From positions 1-46,381 of the forward strand of contig CAIOSO010000059.1 in the NCBI GenBank assembly GCA_903860985.1: 46,381 nucleotides of DNA. Reading direction: 5' to 3'. Source of the stretch: an uncultured Flavobacteriales bacterium. Its GTDB lineage: Bacteria; Bacteroidota; Bacteroidia; Flavobacteriales_D; Crocinitomicaceae. Every line of letters starts with the position of its first letter. Positions within the stretch are counted from its first letter, which is position 1. The notes beneath the pieces were generated by a model that made no database searches, had not been told where the DNA came from, and worked only from the letters and a program-made list of their open reading frames with translations. Positions 16,265 through 25,784 of the stretch are shown here, piece by piece. Made by a program: the position numbers and the translations under genes.

Positions 16265-18633
16265 TTTTTCACTAATTGAAAGAAACTCTGTAGGGTCTGA
16301 TCAAGCTCGAATATTTTTAATACATAGAAATAAGTCCCTTCCTCATACTGACTTCCATCCCAAGAATTGTCATAATTTTTGGCGGTATATAACAATTGTC
16401 CCCATCGGTTAAAAATGAATAGCTCGTTTTCCGGGTAAAACGACAAGTATTCAAAGGATAAACGATCGTTAATTCCATCTCCATCCGAAGTGATGACGTT
16501 GATGTTCGTGATTTCTGCAGGCACAACTGTGATGTTCGTGCATACACTATCGATACAGCCATGATTGTTTTCTATCGTTAGGCACAATGGATATTGTCCT
16601 GGTATTGCATAGGACCCGGAAAATGAGGTGCTCTGCGTAAAGGAACTATCCGCTAAAGTCCAATTCCAAAAAACGAGGTTTCCACCGGGTGAAAGCGATG
16701 CATCTTGGACAAGGAAAGGATTCGTGACCACAACAGGATTGGGATTAATAGTCACTTGTGCACTTGGATTCGGGTAAATTTGAATATTGATTTGTTGAGT
16801 ATCTGAAACACAACCATTGATTTCGGCATAAGCTTCGTAATGAACCTGCAGGGCTGAATCAGTTGTATTCGAAATGAATTGCTGGATGTTACCGTCACCG
16901 CTGGCATCTCCAAAATAGTGACTTATTCCTCCGAAGAGGCATGAACTATTCTGTACGTTGATCGACTCACCTTGACACAATACAGAATCGTAGATAAGTT
17001 CAGGTTCTGTAGCTGGAATAATCGGTTTTGCTCCCGGAGTAATGTTTAATATTTGGGTCCCACATGCGTCTATGATGATAGGTGGCGGAACAACCAAACT
17101 CGTAAATAAACTGTCGCAATACACCGGACAATTTGGATTCGTTAAGGTAAAGACGTGATTGGTGGAACCATTCGCACAGCCAATGTTTTGCCCTACTGTA
17201 ACAACCTCTGTTGACCAAGGATGAGTAAAAGTGTACGGTGCGACCCCATAACGCGCATAGGCTGTTGCGTTGAAAGTGCAGGTATTCGAACAAATAGGTG
17301 TTTGATTGACAAACCATTCGTTGCCGTATGTCTCCGGTGTTTTACCATAAACAATTACTTCGAATGGATAGATGGATGCGAAAGGGTCGTATCGAATATA
17401 GTTGATGTTACATCCTGAACCTAAGGCATTTCTACCAATGTGCATGCGTACCCAAAACGAAACTGGTGAACATGATTCCCCTATGCAACAACTGAGTGGA
17501 TTCATCAGATTAAAACTATCCAAATAAGCGGTACCAGGTAATGTCGCCGTGGCGCCGGTAACCGTGAAAATTTGAGAACTTCCGCAGCTTGAACTGTAAT
17601 ACATTGCACCTTGACTCATTGTGGCAAATGTAAACGGATCAGCATAAAAACTCCCTGAAACGTAAACACCTGTCGCGGTAATGCCTGCGGGAATCGTAAC
17701 TTGGATGCTGTCCTTATTGTAAACTGGCATGAAACAGGAAGGCATGTATCCGCCGGACCAAGTACTCATTGGTCCCGCAATTACCGGGTCAATGTAAATG
17801 GGATATGCTCTTTCGCTTTCAGTTAACCAATTAGTTGATATGAACATTTGTAGGTATTTTCCATCCTTTTTTTCAAGCACTTCGTAGCGTCCGATGTGTG
17901 TTTGTCCCAAGGCATCATAACAGATAATTGGCTCAAGTCGGGCAGCAATTATTCCTTTTTCATCGCGAATGGTTAAGCGATGACAAACAATCTGTTGCTC
18001 ATCCATTTCCTTTTCAATGCGGTACGAAGTCGGGAAAACTAGTTTTTCTTCAATCAATAATTCGGATGCTTCACTGGTGAGCTGTTCGTTCAGTCGATAC
18101 GTAAATTTAACGGCATTCTCTAAAAAGACGACTTGCTTGTCAACATGAGGAATGACATCTTCATAATATGCGATGTTATCGGATAGTTGAAAGCCATGAC
18201 CTGCTTCTACACCGTTTATTTTGCTTGATTCACCAAAAGTAAGTTTATTTAAGTCTGTTGAACTAAGTGAAAAACTTCCTTCTGACGAAAGATACGTAGG
18301 AAAAGGTTGTTGCCCGGCTGTCCATCCATCAAAGGACTTCTTCAGACCATAATCAATCTTTACAAGCTCTTTTTGGTTGTTGAGGTAATGAATCGGTTTC
18401 AGGCTGAAACGAGCTTTTATGTCTCCTTTCTTGTTTTGATAAAGTGATGAATGAAGGGTTCTTTTCTCTTGGACTTCAATCCAACTTTGGTCATAAGATA
18501 CAGGTGTCGAATTGTCGACTTGCTGAGGAGTTACGCATGCAGTTTGAAGCGTCCAAACGGCAGATTTATTCACTTGCGTATTGCCTTCATACACGATGAG
18601 CATGAAAAAAACGATAAAATAATAGTGTTTCAT
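16261..18633 (-). CDS. Large secreted protein with gliding-motility-type (T9SS type B) C-terminal domain
   Basis: A 790-residue exported protein. The signal peptide ends near residue 19 (G-N-T-Q). The middle contains a Cys-rich region (about 330-560) and a PKD-like segment (about 620-705). The last about 85 residues (V-I-T-S-D-G-D-G-I-N-D-R-L, then F-N-R-W-G and N-S-W-D-G) are a clear CHU_C/gliding-motility C-terminal domain, which directs proteins through the type IX secretion system to the cell surface. The function of the N-terminal two thirds is not recognised. Its stop overlaps the convergent gene's stop by 4 bases. Confidence 0.82.
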   Translation of the reverse strand: MKHYYFIVFFMLIVYEGNTQVNKSAVWTLQTACVTPQQVDNSTPVSYDQSWIEVQEKRTLHSSLYQNKKGDIKARFSLKPIHYLNNQKELVKIDYGLKKSFDGWTAGQQPFPTYLSSEGSFSLSSTDLNKLTFGESSKINGVEAGHGFQLSDNIAYYEDVIPHVDKQVVFLENAVKFTYRLNEQLTSEASELLIEEKLVFPTSYRIEKEMDEQQIVCHRLTIRDEKGIIAARLEPIICYDALGQTHIGRYEVLEKKDGKYLQMFISTNWLTESERAYPIYIDPVIAGPMSTWSGGYMPSCFMPVYNKDSIQVTIPAGITATGVYVSGSFYADPFTFATMSQGAMYYSSSCGSSQIFTVTGATATLPGTAYLDSFNLMNPLSCCIGESCSPVSFWVRMHIGRNALGSGCNINYIRYDPFASIYPFEVIVYGKTPETYGNEWFVNQTPICSNTCTFNATAYARYGVAPYTFTHPWSTEVVTVGQNIGCANGSTNHVFTLTNPNCPVYCDSLFTSLVVPPPIIIDACGTQILNITPGAKPIIPATEPELIYDSVLCQGESINVQNSSCLFGGISHYFGDASGDGNIQQFISNTTDSALQVHYEAYAEINGCVSDTQQINIQIYPNPSAQVTINPNPVVVTNPFLVQDASLSPGGNLVFWNWTLADSSFTQSTSFSGSYAIPGQYPLCLTIENNHGCIDSVCTNITVVPAEITNINVITSDGDGINDRLSFEYLSFYPENELFIFNRWGQLLYTAKNYDNSWDGSQYEEGTYFYVLKIFELDQTLQSFFQLVKN

Positions 18634-18696
18634 AGTAGCTGTTTCACTACTAAGATAGGATTTAAAATCAATAAAAAGAATTTAACTTACTAAATA

Positions 18697-19656
18697 TCAA
18701 GGATTAAATACGAGGTCTTTTAAGTCATTTCCAGCAAGGAAAGACTTGTAATCCATGCGTTTTTTTCCTTCCGCTTGAATTTCTTTGAGGAGAACAAAAC
18801 CAGACCCACTTGGAAATACAATTCCTTCTGAAATGGAAAAAGGACCGTTGTTTCGTGTGGCTTGTTCTATGGTTACTTCCGATGAATCAAAGAGTTTAAA
18901 GGTAATCCATGCGGATTTCTTTAAGGACCAAAGTTTGCACCACGCAGCAGGGTAGGGAGATAAGCCTCGGATGCGGTTGTGATTAAGTTCCGCTGATTGA
19001 CTCCAATCAATTTCACAATCTGCTTTGAATATTTTTGGAGCAAAGGGTACATTCGTATCCGATGGATCTTGTTCAATGGTTGAAACAGCACCCGAACAAA
19101 TTTGATCGGCTGTTTCGACGGTTAATTTTGCTCCGATGGATTTTAGTTCATCGTGTAATTCCCCTGCAGTTATGGATTGCGTTAATGAAATTGATTTTTG
19201 AGCGATAATGGCTCCTGTATCAATGTTTTCATTGATGAAAAACGTACTAACTCCCGTTTCCTTTTCACCATTCATGATGGCCCAATTAATTGGAGCTGCT
19301 CCTCGGTATTTTGGAAGGAGACTCGCATGTAGGTTTATCGTTCCGAATGCAGGCATTTTCCACACCACATCTGGAAGCATGCGAAAAGCGACAACGACAA
19401 ATAAATCTGCTTCTAAGGTGGCTAATTCATTCAGGAATAATTCGTCTCGCAATTTGTCTGGTTGTAAAACACGAAGTCCCTGGGAAATAGCATATTGTTT
19501 CACAGCACTTTGCTGAATTTGCTGCCCGCGTCCAGCAGGTTTATCTGCAACCGTAACAACTCCAACCACTTCATGTTTGGAGTGCACTAATGCATCTAAA
19601 ATTCCCACAGCAAATTCGGGGGTTCCCATAAAAACAATGCGTAATTTCTCTTTCAT
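18697..19656 (-). CDS. fmt: Methionyl-tRNA formyltransferase
   Basis: This enzyme formylates the amino group of initiator Met-tRNA using 10-formyl-tetrahydrofolate. I chose the ATG at 19656, giving 319 residues and the standard N terminus M-K-E-K-L-R-I-V-F-M-G-T-P-E-F; a longer frame from 19677 adds seven residues and overlaps the upstream gene. The catalytic residues N108, H110 and D146 are visible in NLHASLLPKYRGAAPINWA and in the IDTG motif. The ATG overlaps the MATE stop codon as TAATG, so translation is probably coupled. It is the last gene of the unit rlmI-like, MATE, fmt. Confidence 0.96.
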   Translation of the reverse strand: MKEKLRIVFMGTPEFAVGILDALVHSKHEVVGVVTVADKPAGRGQQIQQSAVKQYAISQGLRVLQPDKLRDELFLNELATLEADLFVVVAFRMLPDVVWKMPAFGTINLHASLLPKYRGAAPINWAIMNGEKETGVSTFFINENIDTGAIIAQKSISLTQSITAGELHDELKSIGAKLTVETADQICSGAVSTIEQDPSDTNVPFAPKIFKADCEIDWSQSAELNHNRIRGLSPYPAAWCKLWSLKKSAWITFKLFDSSEVTIEQATRNNGPFSISEGIVFPSGSGFVLLKEIQAEGKKRMDYKSFLAGNDLKDLVFNP

Positions 19657-20984
19657 TATACTATTTTCTTTTTCCAATCATACAAACGGAGGTAGCTGAT
19701 GGAAGCTAATCCCATTAAAATAAAATAGATGTACTCTACCGTCCAAATCCAATATACGTCCAAATTCCACACTTTGATGAAAAGGTAACAAAAAACGACA
19801 TAAACACTCACGATTCCAAATTCAATAAACATCGAATGAAGGGTGTTTCCAGAACCATGTATTGTTTGAAAATATACAGAGGAAAATCCATACAACATAA
19901 TGGATACGGAGATGAGTCGGAGGATTTGAGCACTCTTGTGTACATACAATTCCGCCGGATTAATCAGTCGGATTAATGCTTCTGGATAGAAAATGGCTCC
20001 ATGGAAGGTGACGCACAAGAACATAAGTGTCATAAGCTGTATACGTTTTTGAATCGTAGGAATCTCATCAAATTTCTTAGCGCCAATGTATTGAGAAATG
20101 TACGTCTTCGTAGTTCCGGCGAATCCCCAAATCGGTACAAAGGCAAGAAAATAAATGGCTCTAATATTCTGTGAAACGGTTAAATCAAATTGTCCCTTTT
20201 GCTCCAGCCAAGTGAAAAAGAGAGTCCAAGTGGCCAACGCAAAGAATCCCTGAAACATCAGCGGACTTCCCACTTTTAACAATTCTTTCATGGAGGCAAG
20301 CTCAAACTTGAAATGTGCAAAAAGTTGGTATTCCTTTCTTTCCTTGGAAAAAATCAAATAAATAATAAGAAAAGTCATACCCAGAGCATCTGCGATAGTA
20401 TTAGCTAACGCGGCTCCTTCGATACCCATTTCAGGTAAGCCATTTCTTCCGAAAATGAGGGAATTGGCAAGAAATACATTGCTAATAGCCGTTATTAAGG
20501 CGGCATACAACACAATCATCGTTTTTCCTTTTGCCAATAAAAAAGCCTGAATGGTAATGGTTATCATCGCAAAAAACAAGGCGAAACTTCGGATACGTAA
20601 AAAGTCACCTTGAAGCAAGGCAATTTCTTGATGTTTGGAGTATCCAAGAATAGCAGAAGGCAAGAACCAATATAGTACTCCAAAGAAACTGATGGCCAGA
20701 ATGAAATTCGTTAAAAAAGACGTTCCAAACACTCGTCCAATAGCGGAAACACGTCCCTCACCAATTCTGCGGGCTATGATGATTTGCGAACCATCACCCA
20801 TACCTGCTAGGCACACGTATATCGTAACGTATAAAAGTCCAGCGTTACCAACAGCATCAAATGCTTCTGTAGAATACCTGCTGATAAACGATGCGTCTGT
20901 AATCAAGACAATAGACTGAACGAAACCGGAGACCATCATCGGAAGCGCCATTCCTAAAATCGACTTGTAATTTAACGACAGCAT
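19656..20984 (-). CDS. MATE family efflux transporter
   Basis: A 442-residue integral membrane protein with about 12 hydrophobic segments in two similar halves, as in multidrug and toxic compound extrusion (MATE/NorM) transporters. These export cationic compounds using an H+ or Na+ gradient; the substrate here is unknown. Family features include M-V-S-G-F-V-Q-S-I in helix 1 and G-x-G-D-G-S-Q-I-I-I-A-R-R-I-G-E-G after helix 2. It begins one base after the rlmI-like stop and its stop overlaps the fmt start. Confidence 0.92.
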   Translation of the reverse strand: MLSLNYKSILGMALPMMVSGFVQSIVLITDASFISRYSTEAFDAVGNAGLLYVTIYVCLAGMGDGSQIIIARRIGEGRVSAIGRVFGTSFLTNFILAISFFGVLYWFLPSAILGYSKHQEIALLQGDFLRIRSFALFFAMITITIQAFLLAKGKTMIVLYAALITAISNVFLANSLIFGRNGLPEMGIEGAALANTIADALGMTFLIIYLIFSKERKEYQLFAHFKFELASMKELLKVGSPLMFQGFFALATWTLFFTWLEQKGQFDLTVSQNIRAIYFLAFVPIWGFAGTTKTYISQYIGAKKFDEIPTIQKRIQLMTLMFLCVTFHGAIFYPEALIRLINPAELYVHKSAQILRLISVSIMLYGFSSVYFQTIHGSGNTLHSMFIEFGIVSVYVVFCYLFIKVWNLDVYWIWTVEYIYFILMGLASISYLRLYDWKKKIV

Positions 20985-20985
20985 C

Positions 20986-22161
20986 CTAATCCACTTGAAT
21001 GATTAATCCTTTCAAATATTCACCTTCTGGATGAAAGGCATGAATAGGGTGATCTGCTGGTTGATGAATTTGTTCCAAAATGCGCACATTTCTTCCAGAT
21101 TCAATTGCCGCTGCAATGATGGTATTTGTAAACAATGCTTTATCGATGACTTGTGAACAAGAAAAGGTAAAGATGATTCCTCCTGGTTTAATTTGACGAA
21201 TGGCATGCGCGTTCAAACGTTTATAACCTTGAACGGCTTGGTGCCGTTTTTCGCGGTGTTTCGCAAATGCAGGTGGATCCAACACGATAATGTCGTAATC
21301 TTCTTCCAAGTCCTTCATGTAATCCATCGCATCCGCACAAATTGACATATGTTTTTCGGAATAGTTGTTCAAGATAATGTTATCGTCTGTTAAGGCAATT
21401 GCTTTTTTCGAGCTATCTAATGAGTGCACCAATGTTGCACCATGGTTTAGTGCTTGAAGCGAAAATCCTCCGGAATAACAAAAGGTATTGAGTACTTTTT
21501 TTCCTTTAGAATATTCTCCCAAAATGCGTCGATTCACACGTTGATCAATAAAGAATCCTGTTTTTTGTCCAGTAATCCAATCGATGTTGTACTTCACGCC
21601 ATTTTCCAGCGCAACATGCGGTGTTTCGCAACTTCCATACAAATACGCATCGTTTATATCCGTTCGTTTTGGCAAGGTGTCTGTTGACTTCGAGTAAACA
21701 GCCGTTAATTTCTTACCGAATGCATTTTTTAAGGCATTAGCGATCAATTCTACGGAAAAGTACATGCCAATTGAATGACATTGAATCACTGCTACTCCAT
21801 TGTAAAAATCAATGACAAGTCCAGGTAATTCGTCTCCTTCACCATGACAAATTCTGAAAATATTATTTTGCTTCGATAATAAGCCAATGTTTAAACGGGA
21901 ATCAACTGCTTTTTTAATTTTTTTATCAAAAAATGCTTGATCAATAACTTCGTATTCAAAACTTAGGATTCGAACCGATATCGTCGCATGTTGGTAATGT
22001 CCAATTCCTAAAAATTGATCTTTTCGTGTCATTAAACAGACGATATCACCATCCTTTAAAGATTCAGTAGAAGACTCTATGGCTCCAGAAAAAACCCATG
22101 GATGACGTCGCATCAATGATTGTTCCTTGCCTTTACGGATATGTAATATGGGGTATGTCAT
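20986..22161 (-). CDS. Class I SAM-dependent rRNA methyltransferase, RlmI-like
   Basis: A 391-residue protein when started at ATG 22161 (M-T-Y-P-I-L-H-I-R-K-G-K); the frame is open a further 20 codons to 22221, but that extension does not fit the family. An N-terminal PUA domain (about 1-75, with R-H-P-W-V-F-S-G-A-I) is followed by a Rossmann methyltransferase domain. It has the family motifs V-L-D-P-P-A-F-A-K and, near the end, F-S-C-S with the probable catalytic cysteine. RlmI methylates C5 of a cytosine in 23S rRNA; the exact site in this organism is inferred. It is the first gene of the unit with MATE and fmt. Confidence 0.88.
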   Translation of the reverse strand: MTYPILHIRKGKEQSLMRRHPWVFSGAIESSTESLKDGDIVCLMTRKDQFLGIGHYQHATISVRILSFEYEVIDQAFFDKKIKKAVDSRLNIGLLSKQNNIFRICHGEGDELPGLVIDFYNGVAVIQCHSIGMYFSVELIANALKNAFGKKLTAVYSKSTDTLPKRTDINDAYLYGSCETPHVALENGVKYNIDWITGQKTGFFIDQRVNRRILGEYSKGKKVLNTFCYSGGFSLQALNHGATLVHSLDSSKKAIALTDDNIILNNYSEKHMSICADAMDYMKDLEEDYDIIVLDPPAFAKHREKRHQAVQGYKRLNAHAIRQIKPGGIIFTFSCSQVIDKALFTNTIIAAAIESGRNVRILEQIHQPADHPIHAFHPEGEYLKGLIIQVD

Positions 22162-22166
22162 AGCGA

Positions 22167-22174
22167 CAAAGTTA
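22167..22174 (-). promoter_or_regulatory. -7 element TAACTTTG, 5 bases before the rlmI-like ATG
   Basis: An exact TAnnTTTG octamer on the minus strand is followed by five bases and then ATG 22161. This supports the 22161 start over the longer frame, because the octamer would otherwise lie inside the coding sequence. A TTG lies about 13 bases upstream, which is too close for a normal -33. Confidence 0.5.
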
Positions 22175-22234
22175 CACAATCCGTTGTCAAACTTACAGAT
22201 GTATCCAAAGCATCTGCGCACAAAATGTTCAGTT

Positions 22235-22268
22235 TTGTAGTGTAAGTCCTATTTTCGACTTACTTTTG
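22235..22268 (+). promoter_or_regulatory. Promoter of the 86-residue gene and SLC13 permease
   Basis: TTG at 22235-22237 and TACTTTTG at 22261-22268 are separated by 23 bases, the upper limit of the usual Bacteroidota spacing. The ATG follows 19 bases after the octamer. Confidence 0.5.
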
Positions 22269-22287
22269 ACGGAAATAAAGATGAAAT

Positions 22288-22548
22288 ATGTCAAATAAAA
22301 GAATTCTTAAAAGAAACATCAACGAGATGGTCTTTGATGTGGTAGAAGAGTGTTTTCACCACCAAATGTTGGATGAGTCAAAAGCTCCAGCAACCGAAAA
22401 ATTGATTACAGAAGCAGCGAATTTTCAAGATGTCATTCTTGGACGCATGCACAAAGCAAAAGGAAAAGCTGAATTTCGTGCAATTGTAGCAGATGTTGAA
22501 GCAAAGGCCTTGACTTTTGTTGATGCGTTGAATGCTTTGAACAAATAA
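22288..22548 (+). CDS. Small conserved-looking hypothetical protein (86 aa)
   Basis: I cannot name a function. The protein is mostly helical and soluble, with no signal peptide. It begins M-S-N-K-R-I-L-K-R-N-I-N and contains C-F-H-H-Q. Proteins of this size and start pattern (N-K-R-x-L-K-x-x-I-N) occur in many Bacteroidota genomes. It is probably cotranscribed with the SLC13 permease, which begins 3 bases after its stop. Confidence 0.7.
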   Translation: MSNKRILKRNINEMVFDVVEECFHHQMLDESKAPATEKLITEAANFQDVILGRMHKAKGKAEFRAIVADVEAKALTFVDALNALNK

Positions 22549-22551
22549 TAC

Positions 22552-23928
22552 ATGCTTCAGTTAGATTGGAAGCGCATGCTCGCAGCATTTGGCGTCTTTT
22601 CTTTTCTAATGATACTCTTTTCTACTGGTGCAACTAATTCCTATTGGAATGCAGTTGCACTTGGTGGACTAATGATTTTCTTTTGGATATTTGAGGTGAT
22701 ATCCATATATGTCACAGCCTTACTTCCCTTCATTTTAGCCATTCCATTAGGATTATTAGATACAAACGACTTAGCGGCGAGCTATGGAAACAATAATGTC
22801 TATTTGTTTTTCGGTGGATTTGTTCTAGCTCTTGGCTTAGAAAAGTGGAAAGTTCACGAGCAAATCGCTCGACGCATCATTAACGTTGTTGGGGATTCAA
22901 AACCTAGGATTCTACTTGGATTTATTCTCAGTACGGGATTTCTCAGTATGTGGATTTCAAATACAGCAACGGCGCTGATGATGTTACCTATGGCGATTGC
23001 TATCATTCAAGCAATGCCTGTAGCTCATCAGAAATCAAAATTTTCTTTATTGCTGATGTTAAGCATCGCCTATGCATCAAGTATCGGTGGGGTAGGGACA
23101 TTAATCGGATCTCCTCCAAACACGCAAATGGCAGCCATTTTACAAAAGAACTTTCACATTACCGTGAGCTTTTTTGATTGGATGAAAATCGGAATGCCGC
23201 TAGCAATTACCATGCTTCTCGTAATGTATGGCGTTTTTTATATTGCTTTGGGAAAGGAAAGAAAGGAAATTCATGACGTGAATTTACCAAATGTACCTTG
23301 GACAAACGAGCAATTGAGAGCCTTAGCAATTTTCGGTTTAGTCATTATTTTGTGGTCCTTCAAGGAGCTGATTATGTATTTCACAGGATTGAATTATGGT
23401 GACGAAAGCGCGGCCATTTTTGGCGCCATTCTTCTGTTTATCGTCCCAAGTAAAAGGGAGAAAAAACCTTTGTTAGATTGGAAGGATACAGAGAAATTGC
23501 CTTGGGGAATCTTGTTGTTATTTGGTGGTGGACTCGCTTTGGCTCAAATCTTCGAGAAAAACGGAATTGTAGCTTCCTTAACAACCGTATTTCAGAACTA
23601 TCAACATATGTCTGTTCCCGCAATTGTACTCATTGTAGTGGTCATTTCTGTTTTTACTTCAGAAGTCATGTCCAATTTGGCACTTGTCACGATCTTTGTC
23701 CCGGTAATTGCCAGTTTCGCAAAGGAATCTGGATACGACATTTTTCAATTGTGTTTCACCCTCACGCTAGGTGCAAGCCTCGCATTCATGATGCCAGTGG
23801 GCACTCCGCCAAATGCGATTGTGTTCTCATCCGGCCATGTGAAAATCCATCAAATGGTCAAAATGGGCTTTGTTTTTAATGTGATTGGCATTGCATTGAT
23901 TTCATTGTTTTCTATCCTTTTTTTATAA
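22552..23928 (+). CDS. SLC13 (DASS) family sodium/anion symporter
   Basis: A 458-residue membrane protein with about 11-12 hydrophobic segments. Both halves carry the DASS ligand/sodium motif: S-N-T-A-T in the first half (near residue 140), and later T-S-E-V-M-S-N-L-A followed by M-P-V-G-T-P-P-N-A near residue 420. A related I-G-S-P-P-N-T loop lies near 190. Such transporters import di- or tricarboxylates, or sulfate, with Na+; the substrate cannot be told from sequence. It follows the 86-residue gene by 3 bases. Confidence 0.92.
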   Translation: MLQLDWKRMLAAFGVFSFLMILFSTGATNSYWNAVALGGLMIFFWIFEVISIYVTALLPFILAIPLGLLDTNDLAASYGNNNVYLFFGGFVLALGLEKWKVHEQIARRIINVVGDSKPRILLGFILSTGFLSMWISNTATALMMLPMAIAIIQAMPVAHQKSKFSLLLMLSIAYASSIGGVGTLIGSPPNTQMAAILQKNFHITVSFFDWMKIGMPLAITMLLVMYGVFYIALGKERKEIHDVNLPNVPWTNEQLRALAIFGLVIILWSFKELIMYFTGLNYGDESAAIFGAILLFIVPSKREKKPLLDWKDTEKLPWGILLLFGGGLALAQIFEKNGIVASLTTVFQNYQHMSVPAIVLIVVVISVFTSEVMSNLALVTIFVPVIASFAKESGYDIFQLCFTLTLGASLAFMMPVGTPPNAIVFSSGHVKIHQMVKMGFVFNVIGIALISLFSILFL

Positions 23929-23970
23929 TTCGATAATATTTCCTATTTTCGATAACCTTAAAACAAAACT

Positions 23971-25734
23971 ATGTTAACTGTTGATAAACTTTTCGAAGTC
24001 CCTGATCATCAATTGAAGAATTATCCGAATTCAGCCATGTTTGTGACAAAAACAGCTGGAATTTGGGTTCCAATTTCAACGAGTGACTTCATAGACCGCA
24101 CCATGAATGTTGCACGTGGATTAATTTCCATGGGAGTGCAACCAGGTGATCGCATTGCTGTGGCTAGTTCTAATCGGGTAGAATGGAATATTCTCGATAT
24201 CGCTGTTCAAAAAACAGGTGCCATACTTGTCCCGCTTTATCCAAATATTTCAGAAAGTGACTACCTATTTATTTTAAATGATTGTGCAGCGAAAATTTGC
24301 ATCGTTTCTAATCAAGAACTTGCCGATAAAATTTCCAATGTTCGTGGAAACGTTCCAAGTTTAAACCATTTATTTTCATTTGATAAGTTGGATTCTGTCC
24401 CTCATTGGTCTTTTATTGAAGAACAAAAAACACATACGGAAGAAGACCAGGTTCAAGAGCGCATGAAAATGGTGAAAAACGAGGATTTAGTGACCATTAT
24501 TTATACTTCCGGAACAACAGGAAACCCCAAAGGAGTTATGTTGTCTCATCAAAACTTATTATCTAATGTTTCTAGCTGTATTGAGCCAATTCCAGCCGAT
24601 AATAATTCACGCGTATTGACCTTCTTGCCGATTTGTCACGTGTATGAACGCATGCTTCATTATTTATATATGTATCTCGGATGTTCCATTTATTTCGCGG
24701 AATCCATGGATACGATCGGAGACAACATCAAGGAAGTTAAACCTGATCTCTTTTCGGCAGTCCCACGATTAATCGAAAAAGTGTTTGATAAAATCATGGC
24801 AAAAGGGGAGGAATTAAAGGGCATCAAAAGAGCAATGTTTTATTGGGCCTTGAACCTAGCGGAAAACTACGATAATGTGCATGCAAGCACATTTTTTAAG
24901 TTTAAATTGGGCATTGCACGGAAATTGATTTTCTCCAAATGGCAAGAAGCTTTAGGTGGAAATGTGAAAGCCATTGCATCGGGAAGTGCTGCGCTACAGC
25001 CTAGATTAGCTCGCATCTTTTTAGCGGCGGACATTCCCATATTAGAAGGATATGGATTAACAGAAACATCTCCAGTTGTGACGGTAAATAATTTTGTTAC
25101 CGGAATTAGAATTGGAACAGTAGGTGCGTTGATTGAAGGTGTGCAAGTAAAAATTGCTTCGGATGGTGAAATATTAGTTAAAGGTCCCAATGTAATGATG
25201 GGATACTATAATAATATAGAGGCTACAAATGAAGTGATGGACAACGAAGGATGGTTCCATACAGGAGATATCGGAGAATTTCAAGAGGGAAAATTCTTAA
25301 AAATCACGGATCGTAAAAAAGAAATATTTAAAACTTCTGGTGGGAAATACATTGTTCCTCAGGCAATGGAAAATCGATTTAAACAATCTCGCTTTATTGA
25401 ACAAATCATGGTAATAGGTGAAGGAGAAAAATTTCCTGCGGCTTTTGTTGTCCCAAATTTTGCCTTTGCGAAAGAATGGGCGCACCGACATGGATTGCAT
25501 TTTGAATCCAAGAGCAATGAAGAAATCATCAAAGAAAACGTTTTCATTGAGCGTATGAATGAGGAGATTGCTGAAATCAATCAGGGTTTTGGCAATTGGG
25601 AACAAGTAAAGAAAATTGCGCTACTCCCGGAAGAGTTCACCATAAATGGAGGAGAGTTAACTCCAACACTCAAATTAAAGAGAAAGAAAATTCTGGAGAA
25701 ATACCAAGAAGGGTATCAGAAAATATTCAGTTAA
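23971..25734 (+). CDS. Long-chain fatty acid--CoA ligase (AMP-forming)
   Basis: A 587-residue member of the acyl-adenylate family that activates fatty acids to acyl-CoA with ATP. The phosphate-binding motif I-I-Y-T-S-G-T-T-G-N-P-K-G is near residues 175-190, followed by G-Y-G-L-T-E-T-S-P near 360 and the hinge D-R-K-K-E-I-F-K-T-S-G-G-K near 450. The length and the F-K-T-S-G-G hinge fit bacterial FadD/long-chain ligases rather than acetyl-CoA synthetase. It lies about 40 bases after the permease gene and ends at a strong terminator. Confidence 0.93.
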   Translation: MLTVDKLFEVPDHQLKNYPNSAMFVTKTAGIWVPISTSDFIDRTMNVARGLISMGVQPGDRIAVASSNRVEWNILDIAVQKTGAILVPLYPNISESDYLFILNDCAAKICIVSNQELADKISNVRGNVPSLNHLFSFDKLDSVPHWSFIEEQKTHTEEDQVQERMKMVKNEDLVTIIYTSGTTGNPKGVMLSHQNLLSNVSSCIEPIPADNNSRVLTFLPICHVYERMLHYLYMYLGCSIYFAESMDTIGDNIKEVKPDLFSAVPRLIEKVFDKIMAKGEELKGIKRAMFYWALNLAENYDNVHASTFFKFKLGIARKLIFSKWQEALGGNVKAIASGSAALQPRLARIFLAADIPILEGYGLTETSPVVTVNNFVTGIRIGTVGALIEGVQVKIASDGEILVKGPNVMMGYYNNIEATNEVMDNEGWFHTGDIGEFQEGKFLKITDRKKEIFKTSGGKYIVPQAMENRFKQSRFIEQIMVIGEGEKFPAAFVVPNFAFAKEWAHRHGLHFESKSNEEIIKENVFIERMNEEIAEINQGFGNWEQVKKIALLPEEFTINGGELTPTLKLKRKKILEKYQEGYQKIFS

Positions 25735-25735
25735 T

Positions 25736-25765
25736 AAAAAAGGCCATCAATTGATGGCCTTTTTT
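25736..25765. terminator. Intrinsic terminator, likely bidirectional
   Basis: A perfect palindrome GGCCATCAATTGATGGCC (25742-25759) is flanked by A on the left and T on the right. Transcripts from the acyl-CoA ligase gene would end here, and those of the convergent small gene may also. Confidence 0.88.
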
Positions 25766-25784
25766 ATTCCTAATCAAATGTAGA

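Noticed and set aside
18634-18651. Hairpin AGTAG/CTACT between fmt and the T9SS-type gene
   Set aside because: Only 5 base pairs with an 8-base loop and no T run; too weak for a terminator or regulator.
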